33,806 bases of DNA from a virus, in IMG/VR virus record IMGVR_UViG_3300032092_000128, positions 1-33,806 of that record; one strand, 5' to 3'. The first letter of the stretch is position 1. Each line of letters opens with the position of its first letter. The notes below the pieces were generated by a model, which saw nothing but the letters and a program-made list of their open reading frames with translations, did not search any database and was not told where the DNA came from. A program made the position numbers and the translations under genes. Below are positions 9,973 to 19,364 of the stretch, piece by piece.

Positions 9973-12147
9973 TTACCTAAGATATTTATTGATTAGTGCG
10001 GAGTCAGAAGCTGACAACCCAACACCCGAAGAAGCGGATGCTGATCTCATTATAGAAGGAAGTCCAAGGCTTGCATAGATAGCTGTGCGAACACGGTCTT
10101 CTTCACGTTGTTTAGCCAAACCACCATCTTGGTTTATGCCGGCAAACTTGCCTTCATTGCTCTTCATCCAATCAGACATGTGGCTTTGGATCATCTTCTC
10201 GGCTTCCAACTCCATCTTCTTCTCTTTACCACCACGCTCAATAAGCGAAGCCGCGGCTTCAGCTTCTTTGGCTTTAGCTTTTTTGTAGCCCAACTCAGCG
10301 TCAATCATAGTTTGCTCACGCGCCGTCTTCTCGCGTTCTTTCTTACCAGCAACGGTAGCCAATCCGGCTTCGCCAAGTGCGGTCATAAAGTTTGGAGATT
10401 TGCTTGCCAACAAACTTAAACCTAAAGTTAACAGATCGTCATTGCTAAAGCCCTTGCGTTCTTTGGCAGGGGTAGCTTCTTCAGCGGCTTTGACAATGTC
10501 ATTACTCGTCATCGGCGCTTGGTTAGCTTCCCGCATACGCTCAAGTTCAGCGTCGTCAATACCTTTAAACGGAATTTTTCCAGCCGCTGTATTAGCCGCA
10601 GGCGCGGCACTATCAGGAGGCAACACTGTATTTGCAAGCGATTCCACACGGCCTGCAGCTTGGGTTTTTCCGCCTGTTTGCGCTAGACGTTGAGCCGTGG
10701 CCACATCTTGTCCTTCTCGTAACAGCGAGGCTTCCGCAATCTGCGATGCTTTGCTTGGAACTTGGCTAGCGCGGTTGGCTTCTATCATCTTGCGCAAGTA
10801 CTCTTGTTCTTCCAGCGTAGCGCCAGCAGCTTGCGCTTCTTTAGTGGCTTGTTGAGTAGCTTCTAACGCTTTCAAACCGCTAGTGTCTTTTTGCAATGCC
10901 GCAATATCGGCTTTAGACATGCTTCCGGGAGGGCCTTTTAAAAGACCTAGTTTTTCGGCAACCTTTTCGCCCAAAGCAGCAATGCCAGACGACCCCGCTT
11001 TAGTTGAACCCACTACAGGCGCCAAAGGCGTGGGGGCATTTAACGTAGTACCAATCTGGCGCTGAGCTTCAAGAGGTATGCCCATCCTGTCAGCTATCCG
11101 ACCAAAGAACGAGTTAGTTTGATCGTAGTTAGACGCAGGCGCTTGTACAGACTGGCCGGGGATCTGTGCAGCCGAGCTAGTGTCGGCAGGAACCGCAGCA
11201 GGTTTGGCGGGTAGTGTGCCAGCTTCCGCAGAAGGAATGACAGACGTAGCCAAATCTGCCACACGGTCTTTCCAACCTTTAGCGTAAGGGGCAAACTTCT
11301 CTGGGTTGTCTTTGACCAAGTTATTGTAGTGCTGTTGGCGCAAGTTAAGCATTGCAGAGGGGTCGCCTTTGGACTGCGCAATAAGTTGGCTTGCTTTGCT
11401 GACGCCCATGTTGACCGCAGTATCAAATGCAATTGTAGCTAGCGCTGGATCTTTTGCAGCCAAAGCATCGCCGCCAATAGCGTCCCAATAACGTTTCTTG
11501 TAAAGCTCCCGCGCTTTTTCTTTAGTTAGATTTTTAACATCAACATCAGGGTTAGCGGACTTATTGATACCAAAGTTAGACTCACCTTTGCCTGCGTCGT
11601 CCTTAACGTAGCCGCCTTCGTACTTCAATGTTTTCTGAAGAGCCGCCTCAAACGCCGCATTAACAGCGCCTGTATTTTTAAATCCAGGCATGTAGCCAGC
11701 CATACCGCCACCAGCCATACGCACTACTGGCTCGCTTTGCTGGGCAAAGTTAAACATGCCGCCCATACCACCTGTGGCCATGCCTTCTTCGTCGTCTTCG
11801 TAACCAGCAATACCGCCGTCAGCCATACGTTGCATATTAGGTGTGGGGATCTGGGCTATGCCTTGATCTTCTGGAAGTTGTGTTTGCGCAGGTGCTGGCG
11901 CTGGTGCGGGGGTCATTGCTGCAATGTTTTGGTCTACAACAGTAGGCATAGGGCCGCCTGCCTGCATCGCTTTAGATCGCTCGGCCGCTTTTACAATGTT
12001 GTTGACATGTACTGCAGTTGCAACAACTGCGGGGTCGTTTCTGTGCTGTGCGGCATAGGCTTGCCGTCCTCGGGCATCCATGCCCGCCAGCATAGTAGTC
12101 AAAGCATCAATGCGTTCACGGCTGTAAGGGTTTTGTGTTTGAAGCAT
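9973..12147 (-). CDS. Virion-associated protein with GH108-type N-acetylmuramidase domain
   Basis: This is a 724-residue protein. Residues about 162-305 match the GH108 lysozyme-like family: the KYEGGYVKD segment contains the probable catalytic Glu177, followed by SNFGI, and the downstream RYWDAIGGDAL block is typical of the family. Before it lies a low-complexity region with an Ala-Pro run (about 79-90) and three GG-rich motifs such as RMADGGIAGY and RMAGGGMAGYMPG. After it comes a long Ala/Lys/Glu-rich region predicted to be helical. A gene of this kind between hub and giant protein fits a virion-carried muralytic enzyme that opens the wall on entry, distinct from the separate endolysin. 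An AGAGG site sits 6 nt before the ATG. The domain call is firm and the virion location is inferred. Confidence 0.75.
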   Translation of the reverse strand: MLQTQNPYSRERIDALTTMLAGMDARGRQAYAAQHRNDPAVVATAVHVNNIVKAAERSKAMQAGGPMPTVVDQNIAAMTPAPAPAPAQTQLPEDQGIAQIPTPNMQRMADGGIAGYEDDEEGMATGGMGGMFNFAQQSEPVVRMAGGGMAGYMPGFKNTGAVNAAFEAALQKTLKYEGGYVKDDAGKGESNFGINKSANPDVDVKNLTKEKARELYKKRYWDAIGGDALAAKDPALATIAFDTAVNMGVSKASQLIAQSKGDPSAMLNLRQQHYNNLVKDNPEKFAPYAKGWKDRVADLATSVIPSAEAGTLPAKPAAVPADTSSAAQIPGQSVQAPASNYDQTNSFFGRIADRMGIPLEAQRQIGTTLNAPTPLAPVVGSTKAGSSGIAALGEKVAEKLGLLKGPPGSMSKADIAALQKDTSGLKALEATQQATKEAQAAGATLEEQEYLRKMIEANRASQVPSKASQIAEASLLREGQDVATAQRLAQTGGKTQAAGRVESLANTVLPPDSAAPAANTAAGKIPFKGIDDAELERMREANQAPMTSNDIVKAAEEATPAKERKGFSNDDLLTLGLSLLASKSPNFMTALGEAGLATVAGKKEREKTAREQTMIDAELGYKKAKAKEAEAAASLIERGGKEKKMELEAEKMIQSHMSDWMKSNEGKFAGINQDGGLAKQREEDRVRTAIYASLGLPSIMRSASASSGVGLSASDSALINKYLR

Positions 12148-12156
12148 GTTTACCTC

Positions 12157-13185
12157 TTATGCCATGTTATAGATAGCCAAGTCTGCCAGACCAGCAGGAC
12201 GCTCGTCAACCGAGCCACCTTCAGCAAACACACCCAAGGCTTTACCTGTAATACCTAAACCAGCCGCTTGTTGAATCATTGATGGGGGTTGTGCGTACAT
12301 GGTCTGAGACTGTTGAGTCAAAGGCAAACCACGAATCATGTCAGACATAAAGCCCAGTTGCTTGTACGGGTAGTTCTGATAGTTCAGGAAGTCTTGGTAC
12401 TCGGTGTTTAGCTGGTTCTGTATTTGGCCTTGCTGCTGTGTACCAAACTTATTCTGAACGTCCAAGAGGCCAAGGTTCTGTCCGTACTGTGTTTGACCAA
12501 TATCAGCCAAAGACTTAGCGCCTGTCATGGCTGTTTGTAAACCTTGAAGTCCAAGACCTGCGCCAAACTGTTGTTGCTGTGCGTTTAGTTGTTGTCCAGC
12601 CAAGTTCTGCGCTTGGGATTGGTTGAACTGCCCCATGGCTTGTGTATACGCGTCTTGCAGACCCTTGGCTTGGATGTCGCCCTTTTGACGCATTAAAGAA
12701 GCGTTGAGTTGGTTATTGGCAAGAAGATTGCCGCTACCGCCAAAAGCACCGGAACGAGCAGCTTGGGCATTTTGCATTTGACGGGAAATCTCCCCCTGCC
12801 GCTGTGCGTCTGCCTGCTGGCGCTCCACTACATTTTGCGTGTAGGGATTCATGTACGCTTGAACGTTATTACCCGTAAACTGTTGTGCTTGGTATGGGTT
12901 GAACGTGTACTGCGTATTGAGTGCGCCCAAGCCTGCCAAACCCGCCATAGCTGTGGCATCACCCAACTGAGGGGCGGTCTGCATGAGCCCTGCGTTCTCA
13001 AAGGACTGTTGTTGCAGAGGAGTAAACTGTGCCTGACGATCCCGCATGTACTGCATGTATGGGGTTTCGTCGACGTCCGTTAACAGTTCCGCTTTACCTA
13101 GCAAGGTTTCTGCAAAAGGCGCTATGACAGGCGCAAAACCTGTTTGGTACTCTTGTATTGACGTTGGTGTTGGTGCTGTTGCCAT
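12157..13185 (-). CDS. Gln/Asn-rich internal virion-type protein
   Basis: This 342-residue protein is strikingly rich in Gln, Asn, Ala and Gly, with runs such as QLNAQQQQFGAGLGLQGL. The middle section (about 110-260) is a long polar, probably helical region without Cys. The C-terminus carries FAEGGSVDERPAG, a GG motif resembling those in neighbouring large proteins. No enzymatic motif is visible. It lies between the GH108 protein and the 937-residue protein, with 9-10 nt gaps and an AAGGA ribosome site, so it is part of the same translational run. Comparable Gln-rich proteins occur in the internal-virion blocks of short-tailed phages. I infer an ejection or internal core role from position and composition only. 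Confidence 0.6.
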   Translation of the reverse strand: MATAPTPTSIQEYQTGFAPVIAPFAETLLGKAELLTDVDETPYMQYMRDRQAQFTPLQQQSFENAGLMQTAPQLGDATAMAGLAGLGALNTQYTFNPYQAQQFTGNNVQAYMNPYTQNVVERQQADAQRQGEISRQMQNAQAARSGAFGGSGNLLANNQLNASLMRQKGDIQAKGLQDAYTQAMGQFNQSQAQNLAGQQLNAQQQQFGAGLGLQGLQTAMTGAKSLADIGQTQYGQNLGLLDVQNKFGTQQQGQIQNQLNTEYQDFLNYQNYPYKQLGFMSDMIRGLPLTQQSQTMYAQPPSMIQQAAGLGITGKALGVFAEGGSVDERPAGLADLAIYNMA

Positions 13186-13195
13186 GATCTATTCC

Positions 13196-16009
13196 TTACG
13201 CGGGAAGATATTTATCAGCGCGGCTGTTGGCCGCTACTTTGTTTTTGCCTGTGGTCTTACCTCGTGCGCGTTGCACACGATCCATCATGGCATAGAGCTT
13301 CTTAGCGCCTGCATCCGTAGAGCCGTTGCCCAACTCAGACACGATGCGTGCAGGCACTACAAACTCACCATCGGCAAGCCGTGCGGGTTGCTGTTTAGCG
13401 CCAATGGTTGCAGGGATGCTGTCAGACACGCCATCACCGGGGCCTTTGAGCAAACGACCACCATCAGAGTAAGAACCTAAAGAGCCGAGACCGCCACCCA
13501 TGGCGTAGCCACGAGGCATTAAACCGCCATTTTTAGCAACGGTATTACCCGCGTCGCTGTTAGCAGGGGATGTGGAATCAGCGTCAGGGCCCGGGGGAGC
13601 AGGGCCGTCCCCGCCACCGCCTGTATTAACTGCATTAGCCGCATTAGCCAAAGCAGCAGCGGTTAAATAGCCTTCGTAATCGCCAGTAAACGCACGACCG
13701 CCTGCTTTGCCGTACATCAAATAGTGCTCGTAACCAGACGTAAAGCGTGTAGGCTCACCTGTCACGGACTTGCCTGTTTTCAACTCGGCTGCAACATCAG
13801 GATTGGCCGCAAGGTACTCGGCTTCATTAAAGTAAGATTGTGGGTTACCGGGGACTCCGACAACTGTCTTTGCGGTGGTTGTTGTTTTAGCCCTTGGAAC
13901 CGCTTTCTTACCCAACACAGCCTCGTCGTACCGCGCCATCACAGGTCTATTTCTTGTCTCTGCTTTACGTTGCGTTAGATTTTTGCCCTTACCCATAAGG
14001 TAGTTGTATGCGTCCAACGAGTCATCCGTTAGCTTGTTATACATAGCGTTGTGTTCAGCCGCAGTTTTAGGTACGGGGGCTGTGTAACCCAAGCTGCCGC
14101 CACCAGCGGTGTATGCGTCTTTGACATCGTCCATGCCCGAGAAGCCGCCATATGGACGACCGGGGATGTTAGGCACAACTGTGCGTGTGCCATCGGGGTT
14201 TGTAATGATGTCGCCGGGTGTTGATGTCAGCGGGTCACCAGTGTTGTTGCCGTAGTTGCCATACGCGCCGTTGTCATAGACCGTTGCACCGGGGAGTTGT
14301 GTGCCATCGGGGACTACACTTGTGAATACGGTAGGCGTAACTACAGTAGGCGTAACTACATCAGGAACGCAAGACTTACCATCTGGGCTTAGTTTTGTTC
14401 CGGGGCCACAGGTAACAGTACCTACAATTGTTTCAGGAACGCAAGACTTACCGTCTGGGCTAAGTTTAAATCCGGCACCACAAGTTACGGTGGCAGCTTT
14501 GGCTTTAAACAAATTAGCAAAGTCTGAACCTGTTGCGCCTTTAATATCCGCTAGGTTAATTCCAAGCCGCTCCATCTCTGCAAGCGACATGTTTTGTGCT
14601 TGTTCTACCGTCAGTTTTCCTGCATTGATTTGATCTTGCAATCTGTCTGCGGCGTAGTCAATATTGGCATACAAACCTTCTAAGCCGCCTTTGTCACCGG
14701 GGGCATCACCTGCTTTGTAGCCGTAAGCATTGTAGAAATCTTGCGCTGCTTTGGGGGCAGTAGCAATTCCGGCAGTGTCGTCCAACTTATGTGTAAGCGC
14801 ATATTGCGATGCTGCCGACAATCCTGATTTTGACAAGGCATCAGCCAAGTTTTGATCTTGTAAACCCACACTCTTAGTTGCAGTCAAGAATTCAGAAGCG
14901 TCTGTTGTAGGCGTAGCCACCGCTTGAACAAAACGAGTGTTGTACTCATTCTCACGTCCTACTGTGCCAGTAGCGCGAGCAATTTGATCTGTCCCAACTT
15001 TAAACTGTTGCATTGCGTCTGCAATTTGTTGGTCAGTCGCGCCTTTATTTGTAAGGAACCAGTCTTTGACTTGCTGGTCTGTAAATCCGCCGTTAGCCAA
15101 AGCCACAATACCGCCCGATGCCATAGGAGTTGGTTGTTGCTGTTGTGGGGGCTGGTTTAAAGAACCCACGCCAAGTTGATAGGGGTTTGGGTTCTGTTGC
15201 CTAAACAGATCACGCTGGCCTTGGAATGTTTTGTTTCCAAACTCACTGGCTTTGACGGGCGTCATGGCTCGCATGCCGTACAAGGGGTCGGGCCTGCCTG
15301 TTTCTGGGTTGATGTTGTAATCAAACTGCCGAATGTAGCCAGTGTTTTTTGGGTCAGGCAACTTTGTGGTTGTGGGAACCATCATGCCTGCGGCAATTGG
15401 TGCGGCAGCGTAGGCAAGATTGCCAAGATTTTGTTTTGCAAACGCCATAGGGTTTGCTTTTGCTGCGTCAAATCCAGCAGACATTAAGTTTGACGAAGTG
15501 GTTTTACCAACAGCCTCATTAAAACCTTGGGAGATAGCGGCATCGTCAATTGCACGAGCTCTAAGCGCTTCAGACAAACCTTGTTGCGTGGCTTCCGCTC
15601 CGGCAGTAGCTCCGGCAGAAGATGCCAGACTTGCAGAACCCGCATTCATTAAGCTATCGCCCAGACCCGCCCCACCATACGCACCCAATCCGGCCATAAG
15701 GCCGCGAGACAAACTGCCGGTAGCCAATGTCGTAATACCACCCGTAGTAAGCCCGGCCATCATAGATGACATACCAAAACCAGCAGGGCCAAGGAACGCG
15801 CCAAGGGCGATAGGAGCAACCATCTTGAACAAGTCCGACAGCATGCCAGCTTCGGGTAAACCCGTAGTAGGATTGATGGTCAACGAACGACCATTTGCTT
15901 GGGCAAATTGCTGTAGGCGCTGGACTTCGTCCGGCGTCATGTGTACAAGTAAAGAGTCTTCACCGCGGCCTTGCGATGCTACTTGTTCGGCAAACTTATG
16001 CAGGCTCAT
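13196..16009 (-). CDS. Large structural/internal virion protein with Cys repeats and NPDV-type motif
   Basis: This 937-residue protein has a hydrophobic Gly/Ala/Met-rich segment at about residues 55-135 that could interact with membranes. Two 24-residue repeats (C-G-x-G-x-K-L-S-P-D-G-K-S-C-V-P) lie at bases 14467-14361. A block with EAEYLAANPDVAAEL followed by HYLMYGKAGGRAF (about bases 13830-13690) resembles a small repeat common in bacterial surface proteins. The C-terminus has GG motifs and LADGEFVVPARIVSELGNGS, a segment seen at the ends of many phage structural proteins. The ribosome site GAGAGG lies 5 nt before the ATG. It probably belongs to the internal or tail-tip complex; a tape-measure-like role is possible but unsupported because no other long-tail genes are present. 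Confidence 0.65.
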   Translation of the reverse strand: MSLHKFAEQVASQGRGEDSLLVHMTPDEVQRLQQFAQANGRSLTINPTTGLPEAGMLSDLFKMVAPIALGAFLGPAGFGMSSMMAGLTTGGITTLATGSLSRGLMAGLGAYGGAGLGDSLMNAGSASLASSAGATAGAEATQQGLSEALRARAIDDAAISQGFNEAVGKTTSSNLMSAGFDAAKANPMAFAKQNLGNLAYAAAPIAAGMMVPTTTKLPDPKNTGYIRQFDYNINPETGRPDPLYGMRAMTPVKASEFGNKTFQGQRDLFRQQNPNPYQLGVGSLNQPPQQQQPTPMASGGIVALANGGFTDQQVKDWFLTNKGATDQQIADAMQQFKVGTDQIARATGTVGRENEYNTRFVQAVATPTTDASEFLTATKSVGLQDQNLADALSKSGLSAASQYALTHKLDDTAGIATAPKAAQDFYNAYGYKAGDAPGDKGGLEGLYANIDYAADRLQDQINAGKLTVEQAQNMSLAEMERLGINLADIKGATGSDFANLFKAKAATVTCGAGFKLSPDGKSCVPETIVGTVTCGPGTKLSPDGKSCVPDVVTPTVVTPTVFTSVVPDGTQLPGATVYDNGAYGNYGNNTGDPLTSTPGDIITNPDGTRTVVPNIPGRPYGGFSGMDDVKDAYTAGGGSLGYTAPVPKTAAEHNAMYNKLTDDSLDAYNYLMGKGKNLTQRKAETRNRPVMARYDEAVLGKKAVPRAKTTTTAKTVVGVPGNPQSYFNEAEYLAANPDVAAELKTGKSVTGEPTRFTSGYEHYLMYGKAGGRAFTGDYEGYLTAAALANAANAVNTGGGGDGPAPPGPDADSTSPANSDAGNTVAKNGGLMPRGYAMGGGLGSLGSYSDGGRLLKGPGDGVSDSIPATIGAKQQPARLADGEFVVPARIVSELGNGSTDAGAKKLYAMMDRVQRARGKTTGKNKVAANSRADKYLPA
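14361..14467 (-). repeat. Two-copy coding repeat, 72-bp period, Cys-containing
   Basis: Two near-identical 35-bp DNA segments (14361-14395 and 14433-14467) encode KLSPDGKSCVP in both copies, each preceded by a Cys-Gly pair. The offset is exactly 72 bp, or 24 residues. Confidence 0.8.
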
Positions 16010-16043
16010 TTTTGCCTCTCAAAATGGGGGTTGTTTGATAATA

Positions 16044-16316
16044 TCATGTTGACGTCTTTATGCGAAGCATTTGGCTACCATCTTGTACACCGTCTTGTGT
16101 ATCTCTATAAACATCACCCAATCGCAAGCTAGCAAAGTCCGCTTCGGTTGGCAACGTGGCAAGATTCAGATTCAACGTTGTGCCGCCCATATCACCGGGA
16201 TTGTTTAACTGATTAAAGTACAGACGCAAGACGTTGCTTAACTGGCTAAAGTAGCGGCTATCGTACTCTTTTGGAGCTAGTGGTAAGCTAGGTGGGATTG
16301 CGTTTAGTTCAGCCAT
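16044..16316 (-). CDS. Small conserved phage protein, unknown function
   Basis: This is a 90-residue protein beginning MAELNAIPPSLPLAPKEYD and containing YFNQLNNPGDMGG, a pattern I associate with small proteins next to tail-hub genes in related phages. There is no membrane segment, Cys or enzymatic motif. Its ATG overlaps the TAA of the hub gene (TAATG at 16318-16314), which points to translational coupling and to a product made in proportion to the hub. A role as a minor tail or assembly protein is a guess from position. The gap to the next gene is 34 nt and contains that gene's ribosome site. Confidence 0.65.
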   Translation of the reverse strand: MAELNAIPPSLPLAPKEYDSRYFSQLSNVLRLYFNQLNNPGDMGGTTLNLNLATLPTEADFASLRLGDVYRDTQDGVQDGSQMLRIKTST

Positions 16317-18427
16317 TAGCGCCTGCCGTCCGGTCTGATGTCAATACGGGGTGCGCCCAGTTGCCACTGTGTATTGATCTGGTTTGAGCCAATCTTAAAA
16401 ATCATCTGGCGACCGCGCATGCGTGTAAATATTTGGCCTGTAAACTCTTCGGTAATTACGTACGTACTACCCTTTATAACCGTGCCGTTAGCAGTGCTTG
16501 TTGTTCCAGAACCTGAATTAGCCAGACCATACAGCGTCATGGTTACCTGCGGGGCAACGGCGGTTGGGGTATTTGTAGACGCACCAAAAGTTAAGTCAGG
16601 TAAGACGCGCCACACAAAACCAAAGTTGTGACCATCACCAATGTCAAACTCAGACGAGCTAATGTAAGCATCAATTGCAACAGCGGTGCCGTTCGTATTG
16701 TCATTTAAGCCCGTCTCGTGGTTAATTAAGTTACCTGTGTATAAACTGCTGTTGTACTTGGCAGCAATAGGAACAGTCTGCAAACCAGAGTCAAGCCAAG
16801 CCGTGCGCTCCATCGTGCCGTAGTACCATATTTTTTCCGCGTAATTGTAAATAACGTACCTGTTTACTGTTGTGCTACTCGCAGAGCAGTAAAACCACCA
16901 GACCTCATTGAAGCCCTCGCTTGTGCCAGAGAATACTTGCAGTGCCTGCTGTTGGTTAATGTCACCAAACACAAAACGACGCAGGTCGCAGTTTAAAGTA
17001 TTTACGCGGCCATCGTAGACGTAGAACTTGTCCACGCCCATCCAGTACACAATACCCGAAGCAATAATTGCCGCGTTAGTACTCATAATTGAGATATTGT
17101 CGCCAAGAAGCTGCGGTGCCCACACGTACGGGGGGCCGAGGTACTGAAGTGAGTATATGGCCGAGTCGGTGAATACTACAATCTCTTGACGGGTCTGCAC
17201 TGTAGTAACAATCTCGGATCCGTGAGAGATGCGTATAAACCCCGCTTGATTTGTGGGGTCGGGCGTCCAGTTGTAGATGTCGTCTTGCGATGACCAGCGA
17301 ATCAACATGGGGTCAAGCGTAGCCGAGCCGTAGTCGTTGCAGCCAAACGTAATTACAAAACGAGATGTGTCAGACACGGTAAATGTGTTAACTACTGTTG
17401 GGACATCCATAATTAAAGAAACATATACCCCTGTGCCTGTAGAAGATGTATTGACCGCTGCACCTGCGCTGTCCAAAAGCTTAAACGTCAAACCGTTTAC
17501 TTCAAACACATAGTACGTAGTTGCCGCAGATATGCCAGTAGGCAGAGATGTAGTAGCAGCAAATTGAAGCGCCGCACCTTCTGTAAAAAGAATGTTAGAC
17601 GTTGAAGTAACAACTGTGGGAGAGGCGCTTGTAAATGTTACGTTGCCGCCAAGTGAGTTAAGCAGTACTCCTCTGGTTGTTAACGTGGGTGCTTCCCAGT
17701 AATACAAACCACCGCCTCGGGGGTTAAAAACTAAATTTTCGCCGTAATTAACTTGATTCCACAAACGCAAGGAAGACAAACTTGCTGCACCAACACCCCA
17801 TGCACCTAAACCCCATCCACCTGCACCCCATCCAACCAAAGGAACTTGATTTGCTGGGCCAACATTAATTTGATATGCCGCTACGACAGAAGCACCGCCG
17901 CCCGCAGCAGTAGCATCTGTTGCATTGGCAGTGGCCGTGGCTATAAACGTGTAGGTGTTTATGGTAAGAACTGTAATTTGATACTCAGCGTTTAACACCG
18001 CAGCGGTGATGTTGCCACCTAGTCCCGTAGCTCCAGAAAACGTAACAAAATCTCCCGTAACCGCGCCATGACTTGTGTCTGTTACCGTTATGGTAGCGGA
18101 ACCGTCTGTAGCTACAAAGGGGTTGTTATTAATTGTGCTAGATGCCCGGATGGGCGTAATGTCATAGTAAAGGCCACCGTTTTCTAAGTAAAACTTAAGA
18201 TTTGTGCCAACACCAACGATGTTTCTGCCATCAAGCAAAACCCAGTTCCATAATGAACGGCATGCGCCTTGGTACGTAGCCGCAGAGTAAGGCTCCCACC
18301 CACCAACAACTTCGGGATTACCCTGACGAAAGCGTACCTTGTCGGCTTCGTACCAACCGCCCTCGGTGGTGTAGCGGGTGTTCTCTTTATTAACGCCCGG
18401 CTTGAACAGTATCTTCTGTAATGGCAT
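16316..18427 (-). CDS. P22 gp10-like tail hub / phage stabilisation protein
   Basis: With the start at the ATG at 18427 the protein has 703 residues. A longer reading from a GTG at 18448 would add seven residues inside the endolysin gene. I prefer 18427 because MPLQKILFKPGVNKENTRYT is the usual beginning of this family and lies 2 nt after the endolysin stop. The sequence is beta-rich, with TEGGWYEADKVRFRQG near the N-terminus and a later block (VFTDSAIYSLQY, then YWMGVDKFYVYDGR) that recalls the beta-propeller-like organisation of P22 gp10, the hub closing the tail channel after packaging. Assignment rests on this resemblance and on position between lysis and internal-virion genes. A generic tail-structural label is the safe alternative. 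Confidence 0.6.
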   Translation of the reverse strand: MPLQKILFKPGVNKENTRYTTEGGWYEADKVRFRQGNPEVVGGWEPYSAATYQGACRSLWNWVLLDGRNIVGVGTNLKFYLENGGLYYDITPIRASSTINNNPFVATDGSATITVTDTSHGAVTGDFVTFSGATGLGGNITAAVLNAEYQITVLTINTYTFIATATANATDATAAGGGASVVAAYQINVGPANQVPLVGWGAGGWGLGAWGVGAASLSSLRLWNQVNYGENLVFNPRGGGLYYWEAPTLTTRGVLLNSLGGNVTFTSASPTVVTSTSNILFTEGAALQFAATTSLPTGISAATTYYVFEVNGLTFKLLDSAGAAVNTSSTGTGVYVSLIMDVPTVVNTFTVSDTSRFVITFGCNDYGSATLDPMLIRWSSQDDIYNWTPDPTNQAGFIRISHGSEIVTTVQTRQEIVVFTDSAIYSLQYLGPPYVWAPQLLGDNISIMSTNAAIIASGIVYWMGVDKFYVYDGRVNTLNCDLRRFVFGDINQQQALQVFSGTSEGFNEVWWFYCSASSTTVNRYVIYNYAEKIWYYGTMERTAWLDSGLQTVPIAAKYNSSLYTGNLINHETGLNDNTNGTAVAIDAYISSSEFDIGDGHNFGFVWRVLPDLTFGASTNTPTAVAPQVTMTLYGLANSGSGTTSTANGTVIKGSTYVITEEFTGQIFTRMRGRQMIFKIGSNQINTQWQLGAPRIDIRPDGRR

Positions 18428-18429
18428 TT

Positions 18430-18873
18430 TTAGTCCAGCAGTGCGCACTCAGCCGTGCGGCGTTTCAACAGTCCCGGCAACACCTTGCCGCCACCTTTAG
18501 TCCAGAGCATTAGTTGTTCTTTTGCGCCTTCCCAATCATTGGCATTGATTTTCCTCTTTAACGTAGATGTTTGCAAGCGGCCTGTGCCCAAATTGTAGGC
18601 AAAGTCCACGATGGCGTTGCACCTGCGAACGTCAGTGATTAAGCCGGGGCAGTTACGCAGAACACCGGGCAGGTACGTATGCTCAAGCTCAATCATCAAA
18701 AGGGCGTGAGCCTCTTCCTGACTCATTGGTGTATCTTCCAAAGTCACCTTGCGCTTATCTGCGTAGTAGGTAGAGCCATAACCAATCGTGGCTACGTTGG
18801 CAGGGCAAAGATACGGCTTGGAGCGAAAGCCCTCAAACCGTTTACACATCTCTGCGGCTAGTGCTAGGTTCAT
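18430..18873 (-). CDS. Endolysin, GH24 lysozyme family
   Basis: This 147-residue protein is the usual size for a phage lysozyme that cleaves the beta-1,4 bond between N-acetylmuramic acid and N-acetylglucosamine. The N-terminal KRFEGFRSKPY contains the catalytic Glu14, and ATIGYGS contains Thr29. The intervening position is Cys23, giving the E-8aa-C-5aa-T arrangement reported for some members in place of Asp. The region with NAIVDFAYNLGTG is also characteristic. No signal peptide or anchor is visible at the N-terminus, so release should depend on the adjacent holin. The ATG overlaps the holin TGA (ATGA at 18873-18870). Confidence in family is high. Confidence 0.88.
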   Translation of the reverse strand: MNLALAAEMCKRFEGFRSKPYLCPANVATIGYGSTYYADKRKVTLEDTPMSQEEAHALLMIELEHTYLPGVLRNCPGLITDVRRCNAIVDFAYNLGTGRLQTSTLKRKINANDWEGAKEQLMLWTKGGGKVLPGLLKRRTAECALLD

Positions 18874-19364
18874 AACCCACGCTTGGCTAAAGTACGATCA
18901 AGGAACCAGAAGTTAATTGTTCCGGCCAGCAGTGCTGAGAAGTCAGGTGACATCATTATCTTGAACACTTCTACGGGAGGAGCGCCAGTAATCCATGCGT
19001 TCCATGCAAACCATACGTGGATGAAGCTCCACACAAACAGCACCCAGTAAGTTACGACTGGCCTGACGGATGCAGATAAAGATGCAGCCCAACCACCAGC
19101 GGCTTTGACCATTGTTGCTTGTTGTTCTATGGCAGACTGAAACGCATCCATAACACCTACGTCAATAGCGGCTTCACGTTGTGCGCCTATCTCAGCCAGC
19201 TTCTGCTGACCGCGCAGAGTTTCTAGTTCACACTGGCGTGTAAACATCAATAGTTCGTGCTGGCGCTCATTCTTTTTGTCAAAGAACTTCAACACCTCGG
19301 GGGCCATACGGAACAAGCCGCCAAACACTGAGCCTAAAATACCACCACTTAATATGTCTAACAT
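18870..19364 (-). CDS. Holin, three-transmembrane (GTA-type holin family)
   Basis: This 164-residue membrane protein has an N-terminal hydrophobic Gly-rich stretch (about 1-25), a charged middle (about 28-70), then SVRPVVTYWVLFVWSFIH (about 98-120) and FSALLAGTINFWFLDRTLAK (about 143-162). The RP-x-x-T motif before the membrane segment and the terminal DRTLAKRG resemble the three-TM holin family described in gene transfer agents. It would permeabilise the inner membrane so that the endolysin encoded immediately downstream can reach peptidoglycan. The ribosome site AAGGA lies 7 nt upstream, inside the end of the preceding gene, which overlaps by 7 nt. Confidence 0.75.
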   Translation of the reverse strand: MLDILSGGILGSVFGGLFRMAPEVLKFFDKKNERQHELLMFTRQCELETLRGQQKLAEIGAQREAAIDVGVMDAFQSAIEQQATMVKAAGGWAASLSASVRPVVTYWVLFVWSFIHVWFAWNAWITGAPPVEVFKIMMSPDFSALLAGTINFWFLDRTLAKRGL

